A stretch of DNA of 64,000 bases from the NCBI GenBank assembly GCA_016703425.1, contig JADJCA010000029.1:663860-727859 (forward strand), written 5' to 3'. Position numbers and translations under genes: made by a program. Source of the DNA: Myxococcales bacterium (GTDB lineage Bacteria; Myxococcota_A; Polyangia; Polyangiales; Polyangiaceae). Below are positions 25,353 through 34,504 of the stretch, one piece after another. Below the pieces are notes generated by a model that did not search any database, was not told the DNA's origin, and saw nothing but the letters and a program-made list of their open reading frames with translations. Each line of letters starts with the position of its first letter. The first letter of the stretch is position 1.

Positions 25353-26815
25353 GAGGCGTTCTCACCGAGGGCCGCGAGGACCCGGGTGTGGAGTCCCGCA
25401 AATGCACCGTTCGATAAGATCGCGACGACGTCGCCCCGTTTGGCGCTCGCGCCGACGAGCGTCACGATCTCGTCAGTGCTGCCGGCCGCCGTCGCATGCG
25501 AGCCAATCTCTCGCGCGAGCCTCGCGACGTCGAGGCGCTCGGCTTCCGGGATGCCCTTCCGGCCCAGCGGGGCAAGAATGACGCGGTCCGCGGCACGGAA
25601 CGCAGGCACGTACGCCTCCTGATGGATCGAGCGGCACGCCGTCGCACTTCGAGGCTCGAAGATCGCCACGAGCGCCCCGCCCGTGTGTTTCGACCGCAGC
25701 GCGTTCAAGGTCTCGAAGACCGCCGTGGGGTGGTGCGCGAAGTCGTCGTAAACGAAGACACCGCCGGGCGTCCCGAGGAGGTCCTGCCGGCGTGCTACCC
25801 CCGCGAACGAGCCGAGAGCCGCCCGCGCCTTCTGGAGGTCCACGCCAAAGCCCATCGTCGTCGCCGCCACGCACGCCACGGCGTTGCGAATGTTATGAAC
25901 ACCCGGCACCTTGAGCGAGAAGCGGCCCGCGTAGCTGCCCGCGCCGAAGAGGTCGAACGGTTGGATTCCGTCCTGCGGCGCAACAGGCGCGGCGGTCCAG
26001 GTTGGCGTGATCCCGCCGGTGTCGTCGCCTTCAAGTGCGTAATAGGCGACCTCTGCCCGTGCCTCGCGAACGAGCGCCGCCGCGACCTTCTGGCTGGCGT
26101 CGCACACCAAGAGGCCCCTCTCGGGAACGCGGCCAACGAGGTCGCGGAACGCGGCCTCGTAGCTCTGCGCATCGGCGTAGATGTCGATGTGGTCGTGCTC
26201 GACGCCCGTCACGATGACAACGTCGCTGTCGGAGGCGCCCACATAGTCGAGAAACTTCGCCTTCTTGTGCCAATACACCGCGTCGTATTCGTCGCCTTCG
26301 ACGACGAACGGCGTCTTCGTCGCTAGGGCGCCCGTCGCATGGGCCGTGAGACGTCGCTTTCGCGAGCCGACGGCCGCGCCCGACGGCAAGTTCTTCGGCA
26401 AGCCGCCGATGAACCATCCCGGCTCGAGCTCTGCGCTCTGCAACACGTGTGCGCACATCGCGCTGGTCGTTGTCTTGCCGTGCGTGCCGGCAACCACCAG
26501 TGCCTTGCGGCCCTCGAGGAACAACTCGCGCAACGCCTGCGACATGCTCGACCGCCTCAGCCCTCGCGCCTCCGCGCAGGCCGCCTCCGCGTTTTCCCGT
26601 CGGATTGCGTTGCCCACGATGACGAGATCAGGGGCCGGTTCGAGGTGCGCCACCTCCCATCCGTGCAGGCATTCGATGCCGGCCGCTTCGAGGGCCGGAC
26701 CGATAGGCGGGTCAAAGGCAACGTCGGAGCCCGTCACGCGGTGGCCCTCTTGCTTGAGCAACATCGCGAGGGCACCCATGCCGGTGCCCGAGACGCCTAC
26801 GAGGTGAACGTGCAT
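25349..26815 (-). CDS. mpl: UDP-N-acetylmuramate:L-alanyl-gamma-D-glutamyl-meso-diaminopimelate ligase
   Basis: 488 aa. Mur ligase fold: N-terminal VGVSGTGMGALAMLLKQEGH, ATP loop VVAGTHGKTTTSAM, FVVEGDEYDAVYWHKKAKF, HDHIDIYA and C-terminal FVYDDFAHHPTAV. The GDEYD motif and length favour Mpl over MurC, which is essential and would have a different pattern. Mpl recycles murein tripeptide by joining it to UDP-MurNAc in the cytoplasm. It is the first gene of a two-gene operon with the IMPase-like gene. ATG at 26815. Confidence 0.9.
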   Translation of the reverse strand: MHVHLVGVSGTGMGALAMLLKQEGHRVTGSDVAFDPPIGPALEAAGIECLHGWEVAHLEPAPDLVIVGNAIRRENAEAACAEARGLRRSSMSQALRELFLEGRKALVVAGTHGKTTTSAMCAHVLQSAELEPGWFIGGLPKNLPSGAAVGSRKRRLTAHATGALATKTPFVVEGDEYDAVYWHKKAKFLDYVGASDSDVVIVTGVEHDHIDIYADAQSYEAAFRDLVGRVPERGLLVCDASQKVAAALVREARAEVAYYALEGDDTGGITPTWTAAPVAPQDGIQPFDLFGAGSYAGRFSLKVPGVHNIRNAVACVAATTMGFGVDLQKARAALGSFAGVARRQDLLGTPGGVFVYDDFAHHPTAVFETLNALRSKHTGGALVAIFEPRSATACRSIHQEAYVPAFRAADRVILAPLGRKGIPEAERLDVARLAREIGSHATAAGSTDEIVTLVGASAKRGDVVAILSNGAFAGLHTRVLAALGENAS

Positions 26816-26886
26816 CGCGCCGCATTATGGCAAGCATCCTGGGCTCCAGTCTGGTGAATCTTCACGCACTTAGCCGCTCTCTTGGC

Positions 26887-26975
26887 CAATGTCGGTCGGC
26901 GCTGGCGCTGGGCGAGCGCCCCCGCCCCCGCCAATGTCGGTCGGCTCAGGGGCGCCGCGCTGGCGCCAATGTCGG
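26887..26975 (+). repeat. Three CAATGTCGG motifs with short hairpins between them
   Basis: Exact copies at 26887-26895, 26932-26940 and 26967-26975, all in the context GCCAATGTCGGTCG. Between the first two lies the hairpin GGCGCT-gggcg-AGCGCC (26904-26920). Between the last two lies GGCGCC-gcgct-GGCGCC (26951-26967), abutting the third motif. It lies in the 234-nt divergent gap between mpl and the phosphoesterase gene. Motif-hairpin-motif order is that of REP-like clusters. Confidence 0.75.
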
Positions 26976-27049
26976 TCGTCACCATGTCGCTACGCGGGCG
27001 TGGCGGCGTGGCCACTGCGGGTCAGTATCAAGATCGCAGAGGGACCGTG

Positions 27050-27928
27050 ATGAGCTCGACTTCTGGCCGTGCGCAGCGCATCGCGCACCTCTCCGATGTG
27101 CACCTCCTAGACGATCAGCGCCGCTTCGACCTTCGGTGTCGCTTCGTCAGCGTCGCCCGGCCACTTGATGCGGCCCTGCGCGTAAAGAAGCTCCTCCTCG
27201 CGCTCCGGGCTGCGCTCCGCGCCGGTGTGGACCACGTGATCATCTCCGGCGACCTGACGGAGATGGGCACCGACAAGGAGTTCGAGCGGTTCGCCGAGGT
27301 CTTGCACGACGCCCACGTCGATCCCGACGCGGTCACGCTCGTGCCTGGCAATCACGACGCGTACACGGCGCCCGACGGGTGGCGTCGCGCTCTCCAAGGA
27401 CCACTCGCCGCCTTCGCGCGTGGCAGCGCAGAGACGAGCGGCAAGGTCGTCGAGCGGCGCGGTTTTCTGCTGCTGCCGCTCGACGTCACCCGACACCAGT
27501 CGGTCGCTCGCTCCGGCGGTGAGCTGACCGAGCAAGCCGCACACGGCGTCGAGTCCCGCCTCAAAGACGCGGCGCTTGCCGACCGCCCCGTCGTCGTTGT
27601 GCAGCATCACCCGCCCTTCGGCAATCCGCGCAGCCCGTGGCACTTCATCGATGGCCTAACCGGGTACGCACGCATGCTCAAGCTCATGATCACGCACCCG
27701 CGCGTTCACGTCCTCCACGGTCACGCGCACCGGACAACCGATCGCGTCGTGCCGCCGGTCGCACCGACCGGCCACGTCCTCGCCCACGGCGTTCGCGCAC
27801 CGAGCCCGTGGCGACAGCCCCGCGTCTTCGGTGCGCCGGCCGTCGTCGAGGATTCGGAGGGCACGCCGCGGGTTCGCCTCTACGAGGTGCGCGATGGCTG
27901 CGTCCACGCGGCGGGCCTCGCCGCGTAG
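27050..27928 (+). CDS. Metallophosphoesterase (calcineurin-like)
   Basis: 292 aa. The full metal-ligand series is present: HLSDVHLL (DxH), ISGDLTEMG (GD), LVPGNHDAY (GNHD), VVQHHPPFG (His) and LHGHAHRTT (GHxH). The family hydrolyses phosphodiesters such as cyclic nucleotides, or phosphatases of lipid A intermediates; the substrate is unknown. Start ATG at 27050 with GAGGG about 6 nt upstream. The frame stays open back to 26882 but covers the repeat cluster and has no domain content. Confidence 0.9.
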   Translation: MSSTSGRAQRIAHLSDVHLLDDQRRFDLRCRFVSVARPLDAALRVKKLLLALRAALRAGVDHVIISGDLTEMGTDKEFERFAEVLHDAHVDPDAVTLVPGNHDAYTAPDGWRRALQGPLAAFARGSAETSGKVVERRGFLLLPLDVTRHQSVARSGGELTEQAAHGVESRLKDAALADRPVVVVQHHPPFGNPRSPWHFIDGLTGYARMLKLMITHPRVHVLHGHAHRTTDRVVPPVAPTGHVLAHGVRAPSPWRQPRVFGAPAVVEDSEGTPRVRLYEVRDGCVHAAGLAA

Positions 27929-27958
27929 CGCGCCGCCCGCCGCCGCTGCTAGGGCCGG

Positions 27959-28723
27959 TCACGCAAACAACGTCGGCACAACGTCGCCAGCCTTGCCGAG
28001 CCTTATCTCATCGAACGACGACGCGTTGTCGGGGCGTTCGGGCCCCACATAGACCTTCGTCGCACGACCGAGTTGCTTCGCGCGCGCGACGAAGCCCGCC
28101 GCAGGGTAGACGGCGCCCGAGCTGCCGATGGTGACGAAGAAGTCGGCGGCGTCGAGCTCGCGCGCAATGCGGTCAAGGCCGAAAGGCATCTCGCCAAACC
28201 AGACGATATGCGGGCGAATCGCCGCCCCGCAGGCGCGGCAGCTCGCGTGGTCGCGCGCCGTTCGGTACAAGGCATGATCGTCGAAGGCCGGCAGCGCGCA
28301 GGTCTCGCTCTCGCAGCGCGACTTGTAGAGCTCACCGTGCATGTGATGCACGCGACGCGATCCCGCGGCCTCGTGAAGCGGGTCTACGTTTTGCGTGCAC
28401 AGGAACATCCGCTCGCCGAGCCGCGCCTCCAGTTCCGCGAGGGCGCGATGCGCTGCGTTGGGGCGACACGCCTCGGCTTGCGCGCGCCGATCGGAATAGA
28501 AGCGCCAGACGAGCTCCCGATCTCTCGCCCAAGCCTCCGGCGACGCCACGTCTTCAAAGCGAAAGCGCTCCCACGTTCCACCGGCGTCGCGAAACGTCGC
28601 GATGCCGCTCTCGGCGCTGATGCCGGCTCCTGTGAGCACGAAGAGGCGGGCCGTGGGGGACAGTTCGAGCGGCGCGGCCATCGCTCCGATGCTCGCACGA
28701 ACAGGGTCGGCCGCCACGCTCAT
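27959..28723 (-). CDS. SIR2-family NAD-dependent protein deacylase
   Basis: 254 aa. Sirtuin motifs: TGAGISAESGIATFRD (NAD binding), TQNVD, HMHGELYKSRC (catalytic His) and a four-Cys zinc site (CESETC, CRAC). The FYSDRR segment fits the Tyr-x-x-Arg signature of class III sirtuins (CobB/SIRT5 type), which remove succinyl or malonyl groups as well as acetyl. Start at 28723; an internal ATG at 28681 just before the core is a fair alternative. Confidence 0.9.
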   Translation of the reverse strand: MSVAADPVRASIGAMAAPLELSPTARLFVLTGAGISAESGIATFRDAGGTWERFRFEDVASPEAWARDRELVWRFYSDRRAQAEACRPNAAHRALAELEARLGERMFLCTQNVDPLHEAAGSRRVHHMHGELYKSRCESETCALPAFDDHALYRTARDHASCRACGAAIRPHIVWFGEMPFGLDRIARELDAADFFVTIGSSGAVYPAAGFVARAKQLGRATKVYVGPERPDNASSFDEIRLGKAGDVVPTLFA

Positions 28724-28762
28724 CCCGTTGACGGGCTCCGCGAGGGGGCCTACCTCGAGGGG

Positions 28763-29893
28763 ATGTCTCCTGGAAACGCCGTGAGCGCTGCAACCTCGTT
28801 CGCGGAGTCGCAGGCGGCCTCCGCGCCCAGCCTTGCGCGTGGATTAGCGACCGCCCCATCCTTGGCGCTCGCGCTCCTCTTGGCGGGCTGCACCCACGCG
28901 CCGCGGCATGTCGCAGCGCCGCACGCGCATTTCGACGGGGAGCGTTTCAAGAACCTCGCGCCCGGCGAATCGCGGAACCTCTGGGATGTCTTGGAATGGC
29001 AGCTGGGCCCCGGCGAAGCCACGCCGTGGCCCGAATGGGTCGAAGCGCGCACGTTCCCGCCGCCACCCATGGCCGTGGATGATGGCGTGCGCGTCACGTT
29101 CGTGAACCACGCCACGTTGCTCGTCCAGTTCGGCGGCACCAACATCCTCACCGACCCTGTTTGGTCGGAGCGCGTCGGACCGACCTCCTGGCTCGGGCCC
29201 GCTCGCCACCAGCGGCCCGGTGTCGCCTTCGACGCACTGCCCAGGATTCACGCCGTCGTTCTCAGCCACAACCACTACGATCACTTCGACGAACCGACGC
29301 TCCGCCGCCTCGTCGAGCGCGACATGCCGCTTCTCATAGGGGGGCTCGGTACTGGCAAGCTACTCGAGGCGTTGGAGCTCGGACAGGCTCGCGCGCAGGA
29401 CCTCGATTGGTGGCAGTCGCGCAACGTCCGAGGCGTCGAGATCACCTTTGCGCCGGCTCAGCACACTTCGATGCGGACGTTGTCCGATCGCGACCACACG
29501 CTGTGGGGCAGCTTCTTCATGAAGTCGACGAGCCGCTCGGGCCATTCCCAAAGCGTCTACTTCGCCGGTGACACGGCCATGGGCCCGCACTTTCGCATGG
29601 TGCGGGAACGCTTGGGCGCGCCGACGGTGGCGCTCTTGCCCATCGGAGCGTATCGACCACGTTGGTTCATGAGGGTCGTTCACATCGATCCCTTCGAGGC
29701 GGTCGTGGCCCACCGCGAGCTTGGCGCCCAAAAGAGCGTGGGCATGCATTGGGGCACCTTCGATCAAGCCGACGAAGGAATGGATGAGCCGCCTCTTGAT
29801 CTCGCGCGCGCGTGCGCGGCGGCGCGGCTCGAGCCGCGCGCCTTTGTCGCGCTCGAGCACGGCGATCACGTCTACCTTCCGAGCTCGCGCTAA
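28763..29893 (+). CDS. NAPE-PLD-like MBL-fold lipoprotein hydrolase
   Basis: About 376 aa. N-terminal lipoprotein signal (LALALLLAGC). Metallo-beta-lactamase fold with VTFVNHATLLVQFGG, LSHNHYDHFDE (HxHxDH), APAQH, VYFAGDTAMG and GMHWGTFD. Pattern and length match the N-acyl-phosphatidylethanolamine phospholipase D/UlaG-like group. Likely a membrane-anchored phospholipase-type hydrolase. Start uncertain: ATG at 28763 has GAGGGG directly against it; GTG at 28781 has a better-spaced GGAA and also gives a signal peptide. Confidence 0.85.
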   Translation: MSPGNAVSAATSFAESQAASAPSLARGLATAPSLALALLLAGCTHAPRHVAAPHAHFDGERFKNLAPGESRNLWDVLEWQLGPGEATPWPEWVEARTFPPPPMAVDDGVRVTFVNHATLLVQFGGTNILTDPVWSERVGPTSWLGPARHQRPGVAFDALPRIHAVVLSHNHYDHFDEPTLRRLVERDMPLLIGGLGTGKLLEALELGQARAQDLDWWQSRNVRGVEITFAPAQHTSMRTLSDRDHTLWGSFFMKSTSRSGHSQSVYFAGDTAMGPHFRMVRERLGAPTVALLPIGAYRPRWFMRVVHIDPFEAVVAHRELGAQKSVGMHWGTFDQADEGMDEPPLDLARACAAARLEPRAFVALEHGDHVYLPSSR

Positions 29894-30148
29894 CGCCCGC
29901 GTCGCTCCTCCAGGTGGTGGCTCCCCGTGAGGGGTCGCCCCATCGCCCTCGGGATCACGTGCCACGCCGTTGACTCTCGGTCGCCGAGCCGACGGCCTTT
30001 CGACGCCCGTCACGGCGTTGACGCTCGCGCCGGCCGGCCCGTGTTCCGCTCCGGCCCGCTTTTTCCGCGGACTTTGGGCCTCCCGCGAAAATATTTCTCA
30101 AGATTTTTTCTTTCGGCCGACGGCAGGGAACTTGCTCAACCCCTCCGC

Positions 30149-30490
30149 ATGTCGACCGTTCCGAGGGACATGACCCGTGCAGCATCCGCCGCTTACGTCG
30201 ACACCCGCCCGCGGCACTCGGAGCCGCCGCGCCGCATGGCGCTGGTGCCGCCAGCCTTCGAGTCGGGTGAACACCTCATGGGTCTCCGCGCCGCGAATGT
30301 GCCGCTCGTACTCCCCGAATACGGCTGGGTCGGCGCAAACAGCAGCTGCCCGCCGGCCGTCATGTCCGGCATTCGCGACCTCGGCGAGACGCAGTCCGCG
30401 ACGCAGCCGTCTCCCGCGCTTGTTCGCCGCGCCTGCGCGACGACGGTTCCGCCCCCCTCCGACGGTTCCCTCATCTGCGTGCGCCAGTGA
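30149..30490 (+). CDS. Uncertain small ORF upstream of hflX
   Basis: The stretch 29894-30508 (about 600 nt) has no clear gene. An AT-rich block at 30085-30115 (AAAATATTTCTCAAGATTTT) may be a promoter. It is followed by an ATG at 30149 and a frame of 113 aa with no known domain and Pro/Arg-rich composition. The opposite strand is also open. I list it only as a possibility; the region may simply be a leader or spacer. Confidence 0.2.
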   Translation: MSTVPRDMTRAASAAYVDTRPRHSEPPRRMALVPPAFESGEHLMGLRAANVPLVLPEYGWVGANSSCPPAVMSGIRDLGETQSATQPSPALVRRACATTVPPPSDGSLICVRQ

Positions 30491-30508
30491 TGTGCTAACG
30501 AAGCCTCG

Positions 30509-31963
30509 ATGTCCGAGGCTAAGACTCACGGCGCGAACCGAGGCGCGGACCCGCGCCCGCGCGCGGTGCTCGTGGCGGTGCGGCTGCCCACCGTCACCGA
30601 GGCCGAGCTCGACGCCAGCCTGAGGGAGCTCGAGCGTCTCGTGACGACGCTCGGCTTCGAGGTGGTCGGCGAGGTCACCCAGACGCGCGCGCACCTCGCG
30701 CCTGCCGCCGTCATCGGCGAGGGCAAGCTCGAGGAGCTCGCGGCGCTGACCGGTGGCACGGGTCACGCCGGCGCAACGGTGCCGCGCAAGAAGGACAAGG
30801 CACGGCTTCGGCGCGAGGAAGAGCAGTCGGAAGACCTCGACGACGACGCTCCGTTCGATGAAGACGACGCGACGAGCGCCTCCGCCCTCAGGAGCGACGG
30901 CGAGCCCAAGATCGATCTCGTGGCCGTTGACCACGATCTCACCCCGAGCCAAGCGCGGAACCTCGAGCGCGCGACAGGGACCGCGGTGCTCGATCGAACG
31001 GGCGTCATCATCGACATCTTTCACCGGCACGCCAAGAGCCGCGAGGCGCGGCTCCAGGTGGAGATCGCGCGACTCTCGTACACGGCGCCTCGCCTTCGTG
31101 AGTCGCCTGGTGGCAAAGAGCGTCAGCGCGGGCGCGGCGCCGGCGAAGCGGCGCTTGAGCTTGATCGTCGCAAGGTGCGTGATCGCATCGCCGAGCTCCG
31201 TGAGGAGCTTTTGCTGATCCAAAAGGAACAAGGCGTCCGCCGCGCGCACCGCCGCGAGGCGCGGCGCGTAGCGCTCGTCGGGTACACCAACGCTGGCAAG
31301 TCGTCGCTGATGCGCGCGCTCACGAGTAGCGAGGTGTACGTCGAAGACAAGCTCTTCGCGACCCTCGACACCACGGTTCGTGCGCTTCACCCGGAGGTCA
31401 AGCCCCGCATCTTGGTGAGCGACACCGTCGGCTTCATCAAGAAGCTGCCGCACGATCTCGTCGCCAGCTTCAAGTCAACGCTCGACGAAGCGCTAGAGGC
31501 GTCGCTCCTCTTGCACATCGTCGACGCGTCGGACCCCAACTGGGAGAGCCAATACGACGTCACCCGCGAGGTGCTCACCGAGATCGGCGCCGTCGCAGCG
31601 TCGCCGTTGCCGGGGGCCGCTAGCGCGCACGAGGTTCCGTCGCGGCTCGTGATGAACAAGGTCGATCGCCTCTCGGCCGACGAGAGGTCGGCCCTCGAGC
31701 GGCGCTTCCCCGACGCGTGGTTCATCAGCGCGCACGACGCCAAAGACGTAGCGTCGGTCCACGCGCGCATCGAAGCGTTCTTCGAGTCGCGCTACGAGAC
31801 CGCTGAGTTGACGGTGCCGTACCACAAGCAGCGCCTCGTCTCCGAGCTTCACGAGAGCGCCCGCGTCGACGACGAGCGCTACGAACAGGAAGGCGTCGTC
31901 GTGCGCTTTCGCGCCGACCGACACACCGTCGAGCGCTTTCGGAGCCTGCTCGCCGAAGGGTGA
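30509..31963 (+). CDS. hflX: Ribosome-associated GTPase HflX
   Basis: 484 aa. The N-terminal HflX domain (VVGEVTQTRAHLAPAAVIGEG, LDRTGVIIDIFHRHA) is followed by a coiled region and the GTPase: G1 GYTNAGKSS (about 257), G3 SDTVGFIKKLPHDLVA and G4 NKVD. HflX binds the 50S subunit and rescues stalled ribosomes. A strongly acidic insertion (EEEQSEDLDDDAPFDEDD, about 107-130) interrupts the N-terminal domain, and the protein is longer than the E. coli enzyme. Confidence 0.95.
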   Translation: MSEAKTHGANRGADPRPRAVLVAVRLPTVTEAELDASLRELERLVTTLGFEVVGEVTQTRAHLAPAAVIGEGKLEELAALTGGTGHAGATVPRKKDKARLRREEEQSEDLDDDAPFDEDDATSASALRSDGEPKIDLVAVDHDLTPSQARNLERATGTAVLDRTGVIIDIFHRHAKSREARLQVEIARLSYTAPRLRESPGGKERQRGRGAGEAALELDRRKVRDRIAELREELLLIQKEQGVRRAHRREARRVALVGYTNAGKSSLMRALTSSEVYVEDKLFATLDTTVRALHPEVKPRILVSDTVGFIKKLPHDLVASFKSTLDEALEASLLLHIVDASDPNWESQYDVTREVLTEIGAVAASPLPGAASAHEVPSRLVMNKVDRLSADERSALERRFPDAWFISAHDAKDVASVHARIEAFFESRYETAELTVPYHKQRLVSELHESARVDDERYEQEGVVVRFRADRHTVERFRSLLAEG

Positions 31964-31987
31964 GCCGGTGACGAACGGGAGGGTTTG

Positions 31988-33247
31988 TTGAGCTCACTTC
32001 CTTTGAACGCATCCAAGCCAGCGTCGCGGGGCGCGCAGGCCTTCACCGTGCTCGTGGCTGCGCTCGGGTATTTCGTCGACATCTTCGACCTCTTGGTCTT
32101 CAGCGTCGTGCGAAAGCCTAGTCTCATCGACCTTGGTGTGCCCGACGCGGCGCAGCTCGAGGTCGGCACGCGCATCCTCAACTGGCAAATGGCCGGACTC
32201 CTCTTGGGCGGCATCCTGTGGGGCGTCCTCGGTGACAAGAGGGGCCGCCTCAGCGTGCTCTTCGGCTCCATCCTGACCTACTCGCTCGCCAACATCGCCA
32301 ACGCCTACGTCCAGTCCGTCGACGCTTACGCGTGGCTCCGATTCGTCGCAGGCCTCGGACTCGCCGGCGAGCTCGGCGCCGCCATCACCCTCGTCAGCGA
32401 AGTCCTACCGAAGGAGCGGCGCGGCTACGGCACTGCGATCGTCGCGGGGGTGGGCGTCGCCGGCGCCGTGGTGGCGGGGCTCGTTGGCGACAAGATGCAC
32501 TGGCGCACGGCCTACCTCGTGGGTGGCGGGCTGGGCCTTCTGCTCTTGGTGCTGCGCATCCGCGTATCCGAGTCCACGATGTTCGCCGCCACGCGCGACG
32601 GGGCGACGCGCCGCGGCGACCTCCTCTTGCTCTTTTCGTCGTGGCAGCGCGCTTGGCGATACCTCCGCTGCATTCTTGTCGGCATCCCCCTGTGGTTCCT
32701 CGTGGGCATCCTCGTGACCTTCTCGCCGGAGTTTGCGAAGACGCTCGGCGTCACGGGCCCCGTGACCGCCGGCAAGGCCGTCGCGGCGGCTTACGCGGGC
32801 CTCGTCGTGGGCGACCTCGCGAGCGGCGTCGTGAGCCAGTGGTTGCGAAGCCGTCGCCGCGCCCTCTTTGGCTTCTCTGGCATGAGCTTCGTCTTCGCGG
32901 TCGTGTTCCTTCACGCGCGCGGGGTGTCGCCGCGCACGCTCTACGTCATCGTCGCGTTGCTCGGCGTCTTCGCTGGCTATTGGGCGGTCTTCGTCACCGC
33001 CGCCGCGGAGCAGTTCGGGACCAACTTGAGGGCCACGGTCACGACCACCGTTCCGAACTTCGTGCGCGGCATGGTGATCCCCATCACGATCGCGTTCCGC
33101 GCGATGGCCGGGCCCGCCGACGCGCCGCGTTTGGGCATCGTGAACTCGGCCTTGGTCATTGCCGTCGTGCTCTTCGTCATCGGCTTTTGGGGCATCGCCG
33201 TGAGCGAAGAGACCTTCGGTCGGGACCTCGACTTCAACGAAGAGTGA
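31988..33247 (+). CDS. MFS transporter
   Basis: About 419 aa, 12 likely membrane helices. The MFS signature between helices 2 and 3 is GDKRGRLSVLFGS, and helix 1 contains LVAALGYFVDIFDLLV, resembling sugar/organic-acid (MHS-type) symporters. TTG at 31988 is preferred because GGGAGGG lies about 4 nt upstream; TTG at 31985 is also in frame. Substrate unknown. It starts 24 nt after hflX but no functional link is evident. Confidence 0.85.
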   Translation: MSSLPLNASKPASRGAQAFTVLVAALGYFVDIFDLLVFSVVRKPSLIDLGVPDAAQLEVGTRILNWQMAGLLLGGILWGVLGDKRGRLSVLFGSILTYSLANIANAYVQSVDAYAWLRFVAGLGLAGELGAAITLVSEVLPKERRGYGTAIVAGVGVAGAVVAGLVGDKMHWRTAYLVGGGLGLLLLVLRIRVSESTMFAATRDGATRRGDLLLLFSSWQRAWRYLRCILVGIPLWFLVGILVTFSPEFAKTLGVTGPVTAGKAVAAAYAGLVVGDLASGVVSQWLRSRRRALFGFSGMSFVFAVVFLHARGVSPRTLYVIVALLGVFAGYWAVFVTAAAEQFGTNLRATVTTTVPNFVRGMVIPITIAFRAMAGPADAPRLGIVNSALVIAVVLFVIGFWGIAVSEETFGRDLDFNEE

Positions 33248-33422
33248 CACGCGGGCACCCTTGGGGGCACGGGCCCGGATCGCTTGTGTGATGGCAGCGG
33301 GCATCGCTCGAGCCGCGTCTCTCTGCTGCGTGCGGAAAGTTGCGTTCGAACGTGGCCCCCGCGTTCCTCGAAGGCAAACGTGCAGCGTGAGCGTTCGGCG
33401 CGCGGCGTGCTTCGTCGACATC

Positions 33423-34010
33423 GTGCCCCTTCGCACTCGTCGAACCCGTCCTACAGCCCTCGCGTTTTGCGCGACCACGCTGGCGTTCGCCGTCGGCGTC
33501 GCGTGCCAGCTCCCAGCCGGCGAGCCCATGCGGAGTCCGGCCCCCGAGCCCAGCACCAGCGCCGTCGCGTCGCCCGTCGACGCGGGCGTTCGCGAGGCCG
33601 CAGCGCCGAGCGGCGGTCGCGAGAGTGGCCTTTGCAGCCTGACCGACGAGGGCGTGACGTTCACGCCCGCAAGCTGCCAAACGTGCATGCAGTCGAGCTG
33701 TTGCGACGAGACGCTGGCCTGCTTTGTCGGCAACGCCGCGTGTGCCACTCTCTACAGTTGCATCAACGCCTGCCCAAGCCGCGGCCTCGGTCCCGGTTCG
33801 GGCACCGGCGGTGGTGCTGGTGACGGCGGCGGTGGCGGTGGCGGTGGCGGCGGGGATGCAGCCGTTGGCGACGCTGGCGATGGCGGCGCCTCGGACGGTG
33901 GCGGCGACCCATGCGTGAGTCAGTGCGAGGCCGCCGCGCTCGCCGAGGTCGCGTCGGCGCGGGCGTACATCAAGTGTTACGCGAGCCGTTGCGCTGCACA
34001 GTGCAAGTAA
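33423..34010 (+). CDS. Cys-rich lipoprotein with poly-Gly linker
   Basis: 195 aa. GTG at 33423 gives a clean lipoprotein signal ending FAVGVAC. Mature part: Ala/Pro-rich spacer, a Cys-rich module (CQTCMQSSCCDETLACFVG, CINACPS), a Gly-rich linker with about ten consecutive glycines, and a final Cys pair domain (CVSQCEAAAL, CAAQCK). No function known to me. Similar Cys-rich lipoproteins are frequent in myxobacteria and may be surface or prey-binding proteins. Confidence 0.65.
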   Translation: MPLRTRRTRPTALAFCATTLAFAVGVACQLPAGEPMRSPAPEPSTSAVASPVDAGVREAAAPSGGRESGLCSLTDEGVTFTPASCQTCMQSSCCDETLACFVGNAACATLYSCINACPSRGLGPGSGTGGGAGDGGGGGGGGGGDAAVGDAGDGGASDGGGDPCVSQCEAAALAEVASARAYIKCYASRCAAQCK

Positions 34011-34022
34011 TCCAGCATCAAG

Positions 34023-34274
34023 TCAGCGTTGCGACGGCACGCCGCTGAGCAAGGTCTCGTGCGTCGTCGTGCCGGCGACGCGCTGCACCTGCGACGACGG
34101 AGCGTCGCGGCCGGCGCGCATGCGCGCCAAGAGGTCGCCTTGCGCGTCGACGAGCCAATCGTGAAGCCGCGCGTGGCCTTCGCGGGAGAGCCCGCGCCCG
34201 CACCGCTCGGGGGTCGTGCCGCTCGCGACGGTCGCTTCGAGGTCTTGCGCGGCGCGGTCCATGCTTCGGTGCAT
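34023..34274 (-). CDS. Small hypothetical protein
   Basis: 83 aa, start ATG 34274. Third codon positions are almost all G or C and composition is that of a soluble protein (MHRSMDRAAQDLEATVASGT; LHDWLVDAQGDLLARMRAG). The opposite-strand frame here is Arg-rich and looks like a shadow. No domain recognised. It is convergent with the Cys-rich lipoprotein gene and 230 nt from the divergent carbonic anhydrase gene. Confidence 0.5.
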   Translation of the reverse strand: MHRSMDRAAQDLEATVASGTTPERCGRGLSREGHARLHDWLVDAQGDLLARMRAGRDAPSSQVQRVAGTTTHETLLSGVPSQR

Positions 34275-34504
34275 GCACCGCGTGTGCCAGCGCGCAGGGC
34301 GTGTCGTTTTCGGGCTCGGAGGGGGAGGCACCCCATGGAAGTCGGGACGAACTGTACGAGACCGGCCCTCACGCCCCGCCCGTCCCGTCCGTTCTGCACG
34401 AACTGAGCAGCGCGCCGCTCGCGCTCGTAGAGATCGGCGCGCGGGCAACAGCGGCGCGGACGTGCCGCCTTCAGAGTCTCGGCCCCGCGCCGTTCCTTGG
34501 GTCG

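Noticed and set aside
30098..31453. 451-codon minus-strand frame opposite hflX
   Set aside because: No domain, biased composition; shadow of hflX.
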